Assembly (NCBI GenBank): GCA_022414725.1
Contig: CM039464.1
Span: 34,642,027-34,706,026, forward strand
Direction: 5' to 3'
Origin: Microglena sp. YARC
Taxonomy: Eukaryota; Chlorophyta; Chlorophyceae; Chlamydomonadales; Chlamydomonadaceae
DNA length: 64,000 nucleotides
The notes beneath the pieces were generated by a model that saw only the letters and a program-made list of their open reading frames with translations, was not told the DNA's origin and made no database searches. Shown here one piece after another: positions 9,695 through 20,364 of the stretch (positions are counted from its first letter, which is position 1; every line of letters starts with the position of its first letter). A program made the translations under genes and the position numbers.

Positions 9695-12029
9695 GGGGTA
9701 GGTCACACTGCTCTTGCTTTTTGTCGATTTAGCTTTTGCTTTTGGTCCGATTTTGGTCCGATTTTGGCCCGATTTTGGTGGGGACCAAAAGCGACCAAAA
9801 CCAGACCAAAAGCGGTCCAAAAGCTAAATCGAAAGCAAAATCTGGTCTTTGAGACAATTTATTGATCCGATTTTGCTTTCGATTTTGCTTTTGGTCAGGT
9901 AAATTAAATACAGTAGTATAGCTGATTGTTTTCAAGTCTAAAAGCTGTAATGTTTTTGAACTGATAACAATTTTTTGACAGCCCCCAAAGTGCCGATGCC
10001 TTCAAAAAATGTCCGCTGTCAAAAAAGCGCACTTGCCTTTGAAAAAGTGCGCTCGCACCAGTTTTTTTAATTGGTGCGCTTTTATTTTTTTTTTGCATGA
10101 CCTGCATGACCTGCATGACCTGCAAGGTGCTGGGACCTGGAGGACCTGCAGGGAGCTGGGAGCAGGGAGCAGGGAGCTAGGAGCTGCCCGCAGCAGGGAC
10201 GGAGCTACAGGGAGCTGCAAGTAGGGAGACTGGATAGTGGAAACAATGCAGATTTGGGAACCTCTGTTACAACCTCGGTTTAAATTATATGACCAAGTCG
10301 TCAATTAATAATAATAAGAAAAGAAATCCAAGTTGCTTGCTAGAGGGATGTAGCCAAGTTCAATTGGGGAATAATGTAACAATTCGCTTGCTGGGAACAT
10401 CTAATGAAGTACCAAGTAGGAATGATGTACCACTTTAAATCCAACCTCTCAAATCTTGCTACATAGGAAATACGACGAATCCTGAATCCATGTTACCAAG
10501 TGGCAATCTCTCTCGTGGGTACCGCACGAGTAATGTGCCAAGGACATGCAACAAAAAATCAGTATAGCCATCTAGCTAGGGGGGTTCTGGCTCATGTTTG
10601 GCATGAATGGACCACCCATCATCCCAGGCGTACCCCCAGACGTATCCTATGGGGACGTCTGGGGGTACGCCTGTGTGGCACCACCCATCATCCCTGCCCC
10701 ATTGTGTGGGGTGGACATCGTAGGACGTAGGCCTGAGGAGGACGTAGGCCTGAGAATCCAGGAGTACTTGGCAATGCCCCAAGGGTCACAACCTCGACAT
10801 ATTGATGGGATGGAAGTAATGCCGTATTTAGTTGGCGATGGTGCCTTTAAGTTGACAGAGCACCTCATGAAGTGTTATGAGATGGGCACCCCTACACCTG
10901 CCCAGTTCAACTTCAACAATGCTTTGATGAGAACAAGGCGGGTTGTTGAGTGTGCATTCGGTAGACTGAAGGGTAGGGTCGATTTAGGCTACTGTACAGT
11001 ACACGTCTTCGAGACCCTGTCACTGCGGTCAAGGTTTCTCGGATATGCTGTGCCTTGCACAACTTCTTGGAGCGCAGGCATCCTTATCCTCAAGAAATGC
11101 AGATGGAACCTGTTGTTCCCTCTGATATCAACACAGTCAATTGGGAACCTGGTACCATGGGTGCATCTGGTCACAAGAGTAACTTGCTGGCTTCCTACAT
11201 GGAGAGGGTGCTCGGGGTTGAGCCCGTAACCTACACACACGCACAGTTGGGAAACCTTTTTCATGGCCCACTCGGATTTGAGGGGTAGCAGGCACCATCC
11301 TCGTTCTGACCTAGAAATTTACCTAGAAACCTAGGCTGCCCAGTTAGTCAGTGCCAGTCCAGGGGTCAGCCTATGACATGTCTAGGTCAGTGTGTGACAG
11401 TCCAGGGGTAATCCAAATAGGCTGACAGACTTGCCCAACCGTGACAAGAAGTGCTGAAAGAAAAAGCGTTGAAAAAGCTGCGTAGGCAGTTGCTTGACAG
11501 CACACACCTAATGATCATGTGCAAGCCCAATAGGCTGAAGAGACATCCCCAATAGCGAGAGAGAGTTGGATGATTTCGTATTTTGTATACAATTTATGTA
11601 ACATGTTCCTTCTCATTTGCAGCTATTTGGGCCATATCTCAACACAATATCAGCTTGCGACTGTGCCGCACCCTCTGAAAATTTTGAAGACTAGAAGCAA
11701 CAATAATTAAGAATTGGATAAAAAAAAGGTATGAGTGAAACAACGAAGACACGGAAAAGATAACAACAGAAAACAATATAAAGTTCCAGAAAAAAATCCG
11801 GACCAAAAGCAAAATCGAGGCAAATACCCCCCCCCCCCCCCCCCCCCCCCCCGATTTTGCTTTTGCTCGATTTAGCTTTTGCTTTTGGTCCGATTTTGGT
11901 CCTGACCAAAATCGATTCTGGTCAATGTTGTAGTGTGACCACTAAGATTTTGGTGATAGGCAAAATCGACCCAAATCGGACCAAAATCGGACCAAAATCG
12001 TCCGGACCAAGAGCAGTGTGACCTATCCC
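9695..12029 (+). mobile_element. PIF/Harbinger-type DNA transposon, 2,335 bp
   Basis: The left end reads GGGGTAGGTCACACTGCTC. The right end is its inverted counterpart with one difference in this stretch (GAGCAGTGTGACCTATCCC). The 3-bp direct repeat TAA flanks both ends (9,692-9,694 and 12,030-12,032). A TAA/TTA target site and GGG termini fit PIF/Harbinger. Both subterminal regions are packed with inverted variants of CGATTTTGGTCCGATTTTGG, which may be transposase binding sites. Inside is a Harbinger-type transposase remnant, with no visible Myb/SANT-like partner ORF. Confidence 0.85.
10594..11288 (+). pseudogene. PIF/Harbinger transposase, truncated and frameshifted
   Basis: The frame contains PYLVGDGAFKLTEHLMKCY followed by RTRRVVECAFGRLKGR, the typical end of a DDE_Tnp_4 (Harbinger) transposase, including the region of the last catalytic acidic residue. 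Just after KGR, near 10,980, the reading frame shifts by one base. The second frame continues RLLYSTRLRDPV and CCALHNFLER, the conserved C-terminal signature, and runs to the stop at 11,288. The N-terminal half with the first catalytic aspartates is missing. The protein is therefore inactive, and the element would need a transposase supplied in trans. Confidence 0.8.
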
Positions 12030-12070
12030 TAAAACCACAAACCTACGCAGCTGCTCATTCATCCATCACC

Positions 12071-12646
12071 ATGGGTTGTGCTGCCTCGGCCTGTAGCCCT
12101 CTACCTCCAGTTGACCTGGGCCTGTCTCACTCCCAACCCATACAGCCAGCACCCCACCCACCCTCTCACACCCACATATACCCCCCCCCACCACCACCAC
12201 ACACACACACACACACACTCCACCACCACAACCCCACACGCCCCACACCCCCACACCACCCCCACACACACATAACTCCTCCCCCCCTATGTGGTACAAC
12301 TGGGACTCTATCACCATTCAATGAAGTAGCTGAGACCACATCATCCGCCCCTGAAGTATCCGAGCCCCACTTGTCAGCTACTTAAGTAGCTGAGACCACA
12401 TCATCCGCCCCTGAAGTATGCGAGCCCCACTTGCCAGCTACTAAAGTAGCTGAGACCACATCATCCGCCCCTGAAGTATCCGAGCCCCACTTGTCAGCTA
12501 CTAAAGTAGCTGAGTCCACATCATCTGCCCCTGAAGTATCCGAGCCCCACTTATCAGCTACTAAAGTAGCCGAGACCACATCCTCATCATCACCACCACC
12601 ATTAGCATCAGCAGCGGCAGCAACAGTAAAAAAAAACATACAGTAA
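12071..12646 (+). pseudogene. Repeat-protein ORF with in-frame stop
   Basis: An ATG in a strong context (CACCATGGG) starts MGCAASACSPL, resembling an N-myristoylation/palmitoylation signal. A P/H/T-rich tract follows, then 20-residue repeats (VAETTSSAPEVSEPHLSATK). One repeat has TAA at 12,383 where its sisters have AAA, which splits the frame. Beyond the stop the same frame stays open to 12,646. The opposite strand is also open across the repeat, so the coding strand is uncertain. Confidence 0.35.
12304..12590. repeat. 60-bp tandem repeat, about 4.7 copies
   Basis: Units share GTAGCTGAGACCACATCATC and differ by only a few bases. The length is a multiple of three, and apart from the TTAA at 12,382-12,385 the repeat is open in one frame on each strand. 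Confidence 0.85.
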
Positions 12647-12675
12647 GAAAGCAACACTATCACCCTCACCCTCAA
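12382..12675 (-). CDS. Short ORF with signal-peptide-like start over the 60-bp repeat
   Basis: The minus strand reads MRVRVIVLLSYCMFFFTVAA, a good hydrophobic signal-peptide-like start with a small-residue cleavage zone. An acidic stretch and then 20-residue repeats (DDVVSATLVADKWGSDTSGA) follow. It stops at the TTAA that also breaks the plus-strand frame. A secreted repeat protein is one reading; a chance frame through a 60-bp repeat is the alternative. Confidence 0.3.
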   Translation of the reverse strand: MRVRVIVLLSYCMFFFTVAAAADANGGGDDEDVVSATLVADKWGSDTSGADDVDSATLVADKWGSDTSGADDVVSATLVAGKWGSHTSGADDVVSAT

Positions 12676-12764
12676 TCCGCATCCTCCTCATCACCACCAC
12701 CACCACTTCCGCCTCCATAAGTGAATAAACATATCCAAAGGAGAGAAAACAAACAAGCTGAAAC

Positions 12765-12958
12765 CAGGGTACTACAAAGCAAGCGCGGCAGCGCGATTTC
12801 CCGTACACTTTTTGGGCCCCACTGCGTGTTTCGTGCAGTTTTTTCAACTCCCTGTGGGTGCAGCGTGAGTTTTTGCGCTATTTGCACGACAAAGCGCTGA
12901 CCAATTTGACGTTTGTGCGCTTTAAATGCTGACCCATATGACAAAATGGTGTACCGTG
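12765..12958 (+). mobile_element. hAT MITE, 194 bp
   Basis: It starts CAGGGTACTACAA and ends ATGGTGTACCGTG, flanked by the 8-bp duplication GCTGAAAC (12,757-12,764 and 12,959-12,966). The interior is GCGC-rich like the other family members. The right terminus has diverged, suggesting an older insertion. Confidence 0.8.
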
Positions 12959-12966
12959 GCTGAAAC

Positions 12967-14299
12967 GGTAAGAAACGGTAACAATGAAGGTTTCAACACA
13001 ATTAGCAAATACCAAGAAACACACACAAACTTCTAGCCAATCAACTGCAAGGGGGCGTGTTTCGATTCCTCAACTATTTTGGTGTCCTGGACCTGGGCGA
13101 CTCTCAGACTGGTGGTGCCGGTGTGGTAGGCCGTGGGTCGGCACGTCCCGCTGACCTAAGGGCGCTTACTCCCTCGTTCCGACTTCCGAGTAGGAAAGGC
13201 TCCACCACATCACATATAATATTTCAAGTCTAGGACTACAGAAGGCAGACCCACCCTTTGAGGCAAGAATCATTTTTGTTTAATTCAATCTGTTCACGAT
13301 TACACTTCCCCTAGTAAATATTGTTTTAACTGCTGACGACGGCCAGAAGCCAAATTACTGGCTGGAGCCATGTGGCCAAGTTAAGAGAGAGAGGATACCC
13401 GGAGGATACGTTACATAAACTCAGCATATCACAAATGAGACAGGAGAGCGACACAGCCTGTCGACCATCCAATTTATAACAGGAAGCATGAGGGTTTGAA
13501 GGCGCCCCCACGCACAAACCACAAGTTCAAGCTAACACCATGCTACAGTGTCCAAAGTGTGTGTCATTACATTATATTACAATGCCATCTGCAGGCCATA
13601 GTTGACGCATGAGTGGTGTATGGGTTAGAATGGTCACCACAACCGCAGGAATCCCAAGCTTGAATCTGCACCCCGACACGTGCAGTAGAAATCCCTGGTT
13701 TCCGTAGTTCTCGCACGGGGGGCAATTGTTCGCTGCAATGTGCAGACGGTTAGACGCCAGACCTGGCGTATACAACTTCGTAACAATTATAAGTTGACCC
13801 ATGACAAGCCCGCTCCACAACATCCGGGGTGGACTTCCAACCATTCTCAAAATCACAGGATAGAAGAAATAAAGCATTGCGGCAAACATACTTCAATTTC
13901 AAATGGGGGAGGTCAAAGGTCTGAGTCAGGGCAGGAGATGCGGAAATACCCACCAGCCACAGCATTATCTATCCATTTAACATCCACACCTATCCATCCA
14001 ACATCCATCAAAAGTAACTGAACTAATATACAAATAAGTGGGTTCACGGGTATTTTGAAGTCTTTCAAGGACAGAGGCGGATTTTCACCGACAAAAGGGT
14101 CCCCCTTACATTTTTGAGTGATAACCTTAACCTAAGTGCGTCTAATCTTTTGTAGGAGTGGCAACGCCATTCGAACTGAATACACGGTGTCGCTGGTTTG
14201 TGTTGGCAGACTCACCTCCTGGGGTGAAATACCTTTCACAACTAAAAAAAAACTTTACTGCCATCCAAGCCTAACAGTTTCATGCTCTCACACAGTATT
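12967..14299. other. No gene identified; dispersed repeat fragments
   Basis: The segment 13,395-13,540 is a diverged copy of unit A from the 4-8 kb block. The segment 14,153-14,260 (GCTGGTTTGTGTTGG core) recurs at 40,585-40,683. A minus-strand 105-codon frame at 13,572-13,889 has no recognisable motif. Confidence 0.5.
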
Positions 14300-14510
14300 T
14301 GGCAGAGCCCCCCCTTCTGGGAGGCGGGAGCCCCCAGGGCTACCCATTTGTCCGTCCGACCGACCGACCGACCAAGAAATGGAAGCCTGACAAGTCAGCC
14401 AGCTGTCTCACAACTAACTGGCTTCGGTTAGCTCCAGTCCGTTGCCACCTGTCGTTCCGTTGCCAACACACTCCGCCAATTTTCCGCGATGCTTGCTACG
14501 CTGCATAAGA
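14300..14510 (+). repeat. Dispersed repeat family D, copy 1 (diverged)
   Basis: It shares GAGCCCCCCCTTCTGGGAGG, CCATTTGTCCGTCCGACC and CCGTTGCCACCTGTCG with copies at 19.6, 34 and 46.4 kb. The family is about 215 bp, with a C/G hairpin at one end, a CATC-type simple repeat inside and a GCGTCGCCTGCGACGC hairpin at the other end. I see no terminal inverted repeats or target duplication, so the class is unknown. Confidence 0.7.
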
Positions 14511-14619
14511 CTAGTAAATGTTACTACTAAACATGTTGTGGTGCTGCAGTATACATTGGCAGTCCTGGTGCATCAAACCAGCGTCAGCAAACACTGCTAT
14601 TCAACAATGTCCTGGTTCA

Positions 14620-15234
14620 ACAGTGAATCATTTCTTCAGATCAACCCAGTCGGCAGCGACCTTGCCGAAGCTTCCCACCACCCTCATGATGCCCTGCTAC
14701 CACACAGCAATGCTGTATAGCGATTCACCACTTCATCGCTTCCTCAGATCCACCCAGTCGGCAGCCACCTTGCCGAAGCTTCCCGCCACCCTCACGATGT
14801 CCTGCTTCTACACAGCAGTGCTGTCAAGCAATGCTGTTTAACATGTCAAGCAATGCTGTTTAACAATTCATCAATTCTCATCAATCCTTCAGGTCCACCC
14901 AGTCAGCAGCGACCTTGCCGAAGCTTCCCGCCACCCTCATGATGTCCTGCTACTACGCAGCAGTGCTGTCAAGCAATGCTGTTTACCATATTCATCACTT
15001 CTTGTAATTTCTTCAGGTCCACCCAGTCGGCAAGCCACCTTGCCGAAGCTTCCAGCCACCCTCATGATGTCCTGCTACTACGCAGCAGTGCTGTAAAGCA
15101 GTGCTGTATAGCGATTCCCCACTTCATCACTTCCTCAGATCAAGCCATTCGGCAGCGACCTTGCCGAAGCTTTCAGCCACCCTCATGATGTCCAGCTACC
15201 ACACAGCAATGCTGTATAGCGATTTATCTTTCCA
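14620..15234 (-). repeat. Tandem copies of the last-exon end of the 15-17 kb gene
   Basis: Five to six units of roughly 105-125 bp repeat the coding end VAGSFGKVAADWVDL plus about 60 bp of 3' flank. They lie directly downstream (minus strand) of the real terminal exon. Copies have drifted, and several have changed or lost the stop codon. Confidence 0.75.
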
Positions 15235-15330
15235 TCACTTCCTCAGATCAACCCAGTCAGCAGCGACCTTGCTGAAGCTGCCCGCCACCTTCATTATGTC
15301 GGAGCCGGTCTTGCCAAGCAGCTTGGATGC
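15235..15330 (-). CDS. Terminal exon of an unrecognised gene
   Basis: An acceptor AACACAG|GCATCCAAG leads into 31 codons (SKLLGKTGSDIMKVAGSFS...ADWVDLRK) and TGA. It starts in phase 0, matching the phase-0 end of the exon at 17,027-17,140, so I join the two. The product is not recognised. A diverged copy of its 5' junction sits 1.5 kb upstream at 16,859, on the far side of a minisatellite. Confidence 0.6.
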   Translation of the reverse strand, partial: ASKLLGKTGSDIMKVAGSFSKVAADWVDLRK

Positions 15331-16830
15331 CTGTGTTGGTGTATGATTGTGTTGATGTATGATTGTGTTGGTGTATGATTGTGTTGATGCATGATTGTGT
15401 TGGTGCATAATTGTGTTGGTGTATGATTGTGTTGGTGTATGATTGTGTTGGTGTATGATTGTGTTGATGCATTATTGTGTTGGTGCATTATTGTGTTGGT
15501 GTGTGATTGTGTTGGTGTGTGATTGTGTTGGTGTATGATTGTGTTGGTGCATGATTGTGTTGGTGTATGATTGTGTTGGTGTATGATTGTGCTGATGCAT
15601 GATTGTGTTGGTGCATAATTGTGTTGGTGTGTGATTGTGTTGGTGTGTGATTGTGTTGTTGTATGATTGTGTTGGTGTATGATTGTGTTGGTGTATGAGC
15701 GTGTTGGTATATGATTGTGTTGGTGTATGATTGTGTTGATGCATGATTTGGTTGGTGCATAATTGTGTTGGTGTGTGATTGTGTTGGTGTGTGATTGTGT
15801 TGGTGTGTGATTGTGTTGGGGTATGATTGTGTTGGTGCATGATTGTGTTGGTGCATGATTGTGTTGGTGTGTGATTGTGTTGGTGTATGATTGTATTGGT
15901 GTGTGATTGTGTTGGTGTATGATTGTATTGGTGTATGATTGTGTTGGTGTATGCTTGTGTTGGTGTGTGATTTTGTTGGTGTATGATTGTGTTGGTGTAT
16001 GATTGTGTTGGTGCATGATTGTGTTGGTGTATGATTGTGTTGGTGTATGATTGTGTTGGTGTATGATTGTGTTGATGCATGATTGTGTTGGTGCATAATT
16101 GTGTTGGTGTATGATTGTTCTGGTGCATAATTGTGTTGGTGTATGGTTGTGTTGGTGTGTGATTTTGTTGGTGTATGATTGTGTTGGTGTATGATTGTGT
16201 TGGTGTATGATTGTGCTGGTGTATGATTGTGTTGATGCATGATTGTGTTGGTGCATAATTGTGTTGGTGTGTGATTGTGTTGGTGTATGATTGTGTTGGT
16301 GCGTGATTGTGTTGGTGCATGATGGTGTTGGTGTGTGATTGTGTTGGTGTATGATTGTGTTGATGCATGATTGTGTTGTTGCATAATTGTGTTGTTGCAT
16401 AATTGTGTTGGTGTGTGATTGTGTTGGGGTATGATTGTGTTGGTGCATGATTGTGTTGGTGCATGATTGTGTTGGTGTGTGATTGTGTTGGTGTATGATT
16501 GTGTTGGGGTATGATTGTTTTGGTGCATAATTGTGTTGGTGCATAATTGTGTTGGTGCATGTTTGTGTAGGTGTGTGATTGTGTTGGTGTATGATTGTGT
16601 CGTTGCATGATTGTGTTGGTGCGTGATTGTGTTGGCGTGTGATTGTGTTGGTGTATGATTGTGTTGGTGTATAATTGTGTTGGTGCATGATTGTGTAGGT
16701 GTGTGATTGTGTTGGTGTGTGATTTTGTTGGTGTATGATTGTGTTGGTGTATGATTGTGTTGGTTCATGATTGTGTTGGTGTATGATTGTGTTGGTGTAT
16801 GATTGTGCTTGTGAGCTTGTTACAATGTTG
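15331..16830. repeat. 16-bp minisatellite, about 90 copies
   Basis: The unit is TGATTGTGTTGGTGTA with G/A, C/T and A/G variants. The array lies inside the intron before the terminal exon. The period is not a multiple of three and the complement has no stop codons, so all three minus frames stay open for hundreds of codons (H/N/T/Q-rich); these are not genes. Confidence 0.95.
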
Positions 16831-16875
16831 GAGCCGGTCTTGCCAAGCAATGCGGAGGCCTACAGGAAAGTGCAG
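16831..16875 (-). repeat. Acceptor-junction copy of the terminal exon
   Basis: The minus strand reads TTTCCTGTAG|GCCTCCGCA, then codons for ALLGKTGSN, paralleling the real exon start (SKLLGKTGSD). It has an acceptor but no exon end, so it is a junction copy rather than an alternative exon. Confidence 0.65.
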
Positions 16876-16920
16876 TGTTTGTCGTTTTGATAGCCGGATA
16901 TTTTATATCAACAAAAAGTG

Positions 16921-16951
16921 TGTTTAGGGTTTTAGGGTTTAGGGTTTAGGG
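16921..16951 (+). repeat. Interstitial telomere-like TTTAGGG repeats
   Basis: Four units of TTTAGGG/TTTTAGGG occur in a row. The plant/green-algal telomere type supports a green-lineage host. The tract is too short and internal to be a chromosome end. Confidence 0.8.
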
Positions 16952-17026
16952 CGACACCTGTTTTACACATGTTTCATTGTTGGACCAGGATCCTCTAGCC
17001 CACCCTGTTCCAACTTTTCCACTCAC

Positions 17027-17140
17027 CCTTGTGACCCAAACCTTGGGATCCCCATCCTCAGCAGAGATGACATTCAAGGCAGGATTGTCACACATGCCAT
17101 CTTCTTCCATACTCTGAACTATATTTAAGTTCTCCTGGGC
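17027..17140 (-). CDS. Internal exon of the 15-17 kb gene
   Basis: Acceptor CTTGTAG|GCCCAGGAG and donor ACAAGG|GTGAGTGG bound 38 codons in phase 0 (IVQSMEEDGMCDNPALN...DGDPKVWVTR). It precedes the terminal exon at 15,235-15,330 in the same frame. The product is unrecognised. A copy of its acceptor junction lies upstream at about 17,230-17,300, the same arrangement as in the larger genes of this window. Confidence 0.6.
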
Positions 17141-17220
17141 CTACAAGCAAACCAGCAGAAATATGTCAGATCTATGAGCACAGCAGTGCTACTGTATTGT
17201 TAATAGACTTCAGTCCAGTT

Positions 17221-17345
17221 TCAATAGAGCTTTGAACACATGCCATCTTCTTCCATACTCTGAACTAGATTGAAGTTCTCCTGGGCCTACAAGCAAACAA
17301 GCAGAAATATGTCAGATCTATGAGTACAGATATAAATAGAGGATT
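17221..17345 (-). repeat. Acceptor-junction copy of the 17,027-17,140 exon
   Basis: CTTGTAG|GCCCAGGAGAAC and the first 16 or so codons are repeated, including intron sequence before the AG. The copy diverges after GATGGCATGTGT. A fragment of another copy begins near 17,347. Confidence 0.75.
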
Positions 17346-17364
17346 TGCACACATGCCAGTGAAA

Positions 17365-17545
17365 GTAAATGGGCTGGCCCCCTCAACCTCACGCCTCGTA
17401 ATAAAGGCGTATTATTTATTTATTTATTTATTTATTTATATGATTGTATTATTTATATTTATTTATGTATATGATTGTATTATTTATATTTATTTATTTA
17501 TATGATTGTATTATTTATATTTATTTATTTATATTATTTCATATT
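17365..17545 (+). repeat. Dispersed repeat family E plus AT-rich tail
   Basis: CTGGCCCCCTCAACCTCACG, an inverted CGCC...GGCG motif and then a long (TTTA)n-type tail. Copies occur at 25,010-25,075 (plus) and 46,735-46,830, 48,605-48,690 and 48,700-48,790 (minus). The polar AT-rich tail suggests a retroposon 3' end. Confidence 0.65.
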
Positions 17546-18174
17546 CTTCTCCGCTCTTCACCAGATTGAAGTCATAGGATCGTCGCAGGCGACGCAGAAA
17601 ATTGGCAGAGAGTTGGTTCGAAAGTGGCGAGGTTTGAGTTGTCCAAGGTTTGAAAGAGTGCAGGGTGGGTTAACGAGGCCCAAGGTTGGAACGTGATGGA
17701 CAGACACATAGACAAACAGACAGGCACTTTGGAAAAGCGGTGATTCTGGGGGGCGGGAGGGGGGGGGGGGGGGGGGGGGTCGCCCAAAATAGCCCATACT
17801 ACAAGGGAGAAAGCAGACATACCGGTACGTAGGGAACAGCAATATGATATCATGTCATTATATGATATCATGTCAAATTATGCAATTTGTATGATATCAT
17901 ATGATATCATACCCGCCTTTGGTCAACATCATATGATATGCCGGTCCCTAGGCATATGTTTGAATGTCTTTCTTTCTGGGTACACGTAACAGCTTCTAGA
18001 CACTGGTAGGGGTCGTCTATGTTATATAACATTAGTGAATAAATAATATTATATCATATTAGATAATATTGGTCGGACGAGCCGTCTCACCAGAAATTCG
18101 AATTTATTTGAAAAGCTAATATTATTGTGACACTACAATAATATTAGTTCATATTAGTTTTTCAAACACTAAAA

Positions 18175-18857
18175 TCAGTTGCCGTTCCCTAGACACTGGT
18201 AGAGGAACCGCACCATCTCAGCATATGTCACTTGCTTTGGCTTGGGCACATCCCCACTGCGGCCCATCAGTTGCTGCATGGCCAGGGGGATGTCTCCCAT
18301 ACCATCCTCCTCCATAGTCCCCACGGGGTTGAATGCAGAGCTGGCGGTACAGACACGCTGGGTTGCGAGATGCTTTGTAGATGCCATGTAGACAGACATA
18401 GCCCTTGGGGCAAGTTTTACTGTCTGGCGGCAGGCCTGGGCCTGGGCTGACTTGTTCAACAACATTCTGCACATATGGCGTTGGTGGTATTGGTGGTATT
18501 GGTGTTAGTGATGTAGGTGGTGTTGGTAGTATTGGTGTTGGTATTGGTGCTGCTAGTGTTGGTGGTGTTGGTGTTGGTTGTGTTGGTGGCATTGTCACTA
18601 TCATTGGCGCTGTCATAACTTTTCGGTTGCACGCACAAGCTGTACAGTTTCTTGTTGAGGCTATGCATGGCAGCCAGGCCAAGCCAAAAGCATTTAGCTG
18701 CATAGGAAGGCGCATCATGCCGGCTTTCATTCGCACCACCTAGTTCCAGGTCTGGCTCAGGAGCGGGGGATCGGAGCTGCCTAGAAGCTGCTACGCACAG
18801 ACCCCCCCCCCCCCCAAAAATAGTGGCTTCTATGCAACTTCCTGTGCTTCTATGCAA
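18175..18857 (-). pseudogene. Unrecognised coding remnant with TTG/GGT microsatellite
   Basis: One frame reads FWLGLAAMHSLNKKLYSLC, then a T/N-rich microsatellite-encoded tract (18,477-18,600), and stops. A second frame continues ...PLAMQQLMGRSGDVPKPKQ and VTYAEMVRFLYQCLGNGN to a stop. The segments look protein-like, but the frames do not join. I do not recognise a family. The right-hand part (about 18,660-18,860) belongs to a dispersed repeat also seen at 39.6 and 51.9 kb. Confidence 0.35.
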
Positions 18858-19594
18858 CTTCCTGAGCTGGCCACTGGGCTAAGCCCAAATATTTCAGTGA
18901 CATCGATCTTTTGGTAGGAAATTCAGCTGAACCTAAAGCAACCAGGTCCTGCCAGCTTCCAGGAGTACTATGTTGCTTTAATATCCGATGCATTGCTGAC
19001 CATATCGGATTGGATTGAATTGGGTTACCGTATTACATGTCTGTTCAGCTAACTCTGGGCCGCTCACCGTCTAACAATCCCACGACCGGGGGTGCGGTAC
19101 CCGCGAGAACGAGGGAGAATACCAAGCGGATAGGCGGCCAGCGGGACTGGCCACTGCCGTCGACCCTAGACAACCCGCTTATTTGTTCCTCACCTGCTAT
19201 CGATTGATGGGACGACTGGAGGGTGGGAACCGGTTTGACTCGTCCTTTCAACCGTCGAATTAAGACGCTCCAAATCCAGGAAGGCGGGCAGCTGGTGTGG
19301 AACCTCGTGTGGGAACCTGGGAAGAGTCTGTGGGAGGACCTGGACGCTGTGAAATGGCACGCAGCTCGCTAATAAGCGTTTGGGAATGCTGTTAGAATGT
19401 CTGTATTTGCTTGGGAATGCGTTTACGCTGACATAGCAAGTGTTGGAGGTTGGATGTTTTCTACTACCGCGTGCTGACGTGCCGCGTCGCTGGCAGTGAC
19501 TCACGCTCACGTTGCAGTGACTCGGTCAGTGAGTAGTTGGCAATTGGCTGAGTCGGCTGGTCGGACTAGGGCTGTTCAAGACTTCGAAGTGGTT

Positions 19595-19820
19595 TTTTGG
19601 TGGAGCCCCCCCTTCTGGGGGGCGGGAGCCCCCAGTGTTACCCATTTGTCCGTCCGACCATCCATCATCCATCCAACCATCCATCCATCCATCTGACCGT
19701 GATGAAGCCCGACACGTCAGCCAACGGCCTCGTTACTAATTCGCTTCCGTTGCCACCTGTCGCTGTCGCTCCCTCGCGATCACTCTCCGCCAATTTTTAG
19801 CGTCGCAGGCGACGCTGTAT
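19595..19820 (+). repeat. Dispersed repeat family D, copy 2
   Basis: A well-kept copy running from GGAGCCCCCCCTTCTGGGG to the hairpin GCGTCGCAGGCGACGC. The internal CATC repeat differs in length between copies. Confidence 0.8.
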
Positions 19821-19953
19821 CGAACTTGTTTTTTCGGCATTACGCGGGGGGAAAGCGGGGGTGGGCGTCCTATCAACTTAATCCGACGAACTCGAGTCCG
19901 ACGAAAGACAAACCCTACCCTTGACAGCATGGCGTTGACGTTGGGCGTATCTT

Positions 19954-20364
19954 ATGCAACCAGCCCGTCGACTCCTCGGAGCTGCTGTAGCAATCGAACA
20001 GCAGCTTCCTGGCTGGGGTGAGCCCGGGGGCACGGCAAGTTTCGAGTACCAAATTTCGGTGATCCCGACACCAGCCCAGCAGTACGGTTACGCTTTCATT
20101 TGTCCTGGGAAGAGTGAGGCCGGTAGTGGCTCGCGATTGAGTTTTGGCCGGTTTCGGCCTGGTTTCGGCCCGGTTTCGGCTTCCCCACGCCCCTACATAC
20201 GCTGGAGCACGCCTATACCTGCGCTAACTCATGCAGGTAGCATGGCTGGAATGGCTGGACGAGTGGATATTGGTGCCAATGGCTTCGGGGGATATCGAGG
20301 CCGTTTCTGGGGGGGGGGGGGGGGGGGGGGATCCCGTCATCCCGTGTTACGCGAGGTTAAATGA
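19954..20364 (+). CDS. Hypothetical ORF, G/R/P-rich
   Basis: A 136-codon frame in GC-rich sequence (FGRFRPGFGPVSASPRPYI) ends through a G21 homopolymer that encodes the glycine run. No domain is recognisable. It may be chance or an exon. Confidence 0.2.
   Translation: MQPARRLLGAAVAIEQQLPGWGEPGGTASFEYQISVIPTPAQQYGYAFICPGKSEAGSGSRLSFGRFRPGFGPVSASPRPYIRWSTPIPALTHAGSMAGMAGRVDIGANGFGGYRGRFWGGGGGGGSRHPVLREVK

Noticed and set aside
15294..16850. Three overlapping 378-518-codon ORFs rich in H, N, T and Q
   Set aside because: They are the three frames of a 16-bp minisatellite inside an intron, with no domain and no independent support.
16921..16951. Chromosome end
   Set aside because: There are only about four telomere-type units, with unique sequence on both sides.
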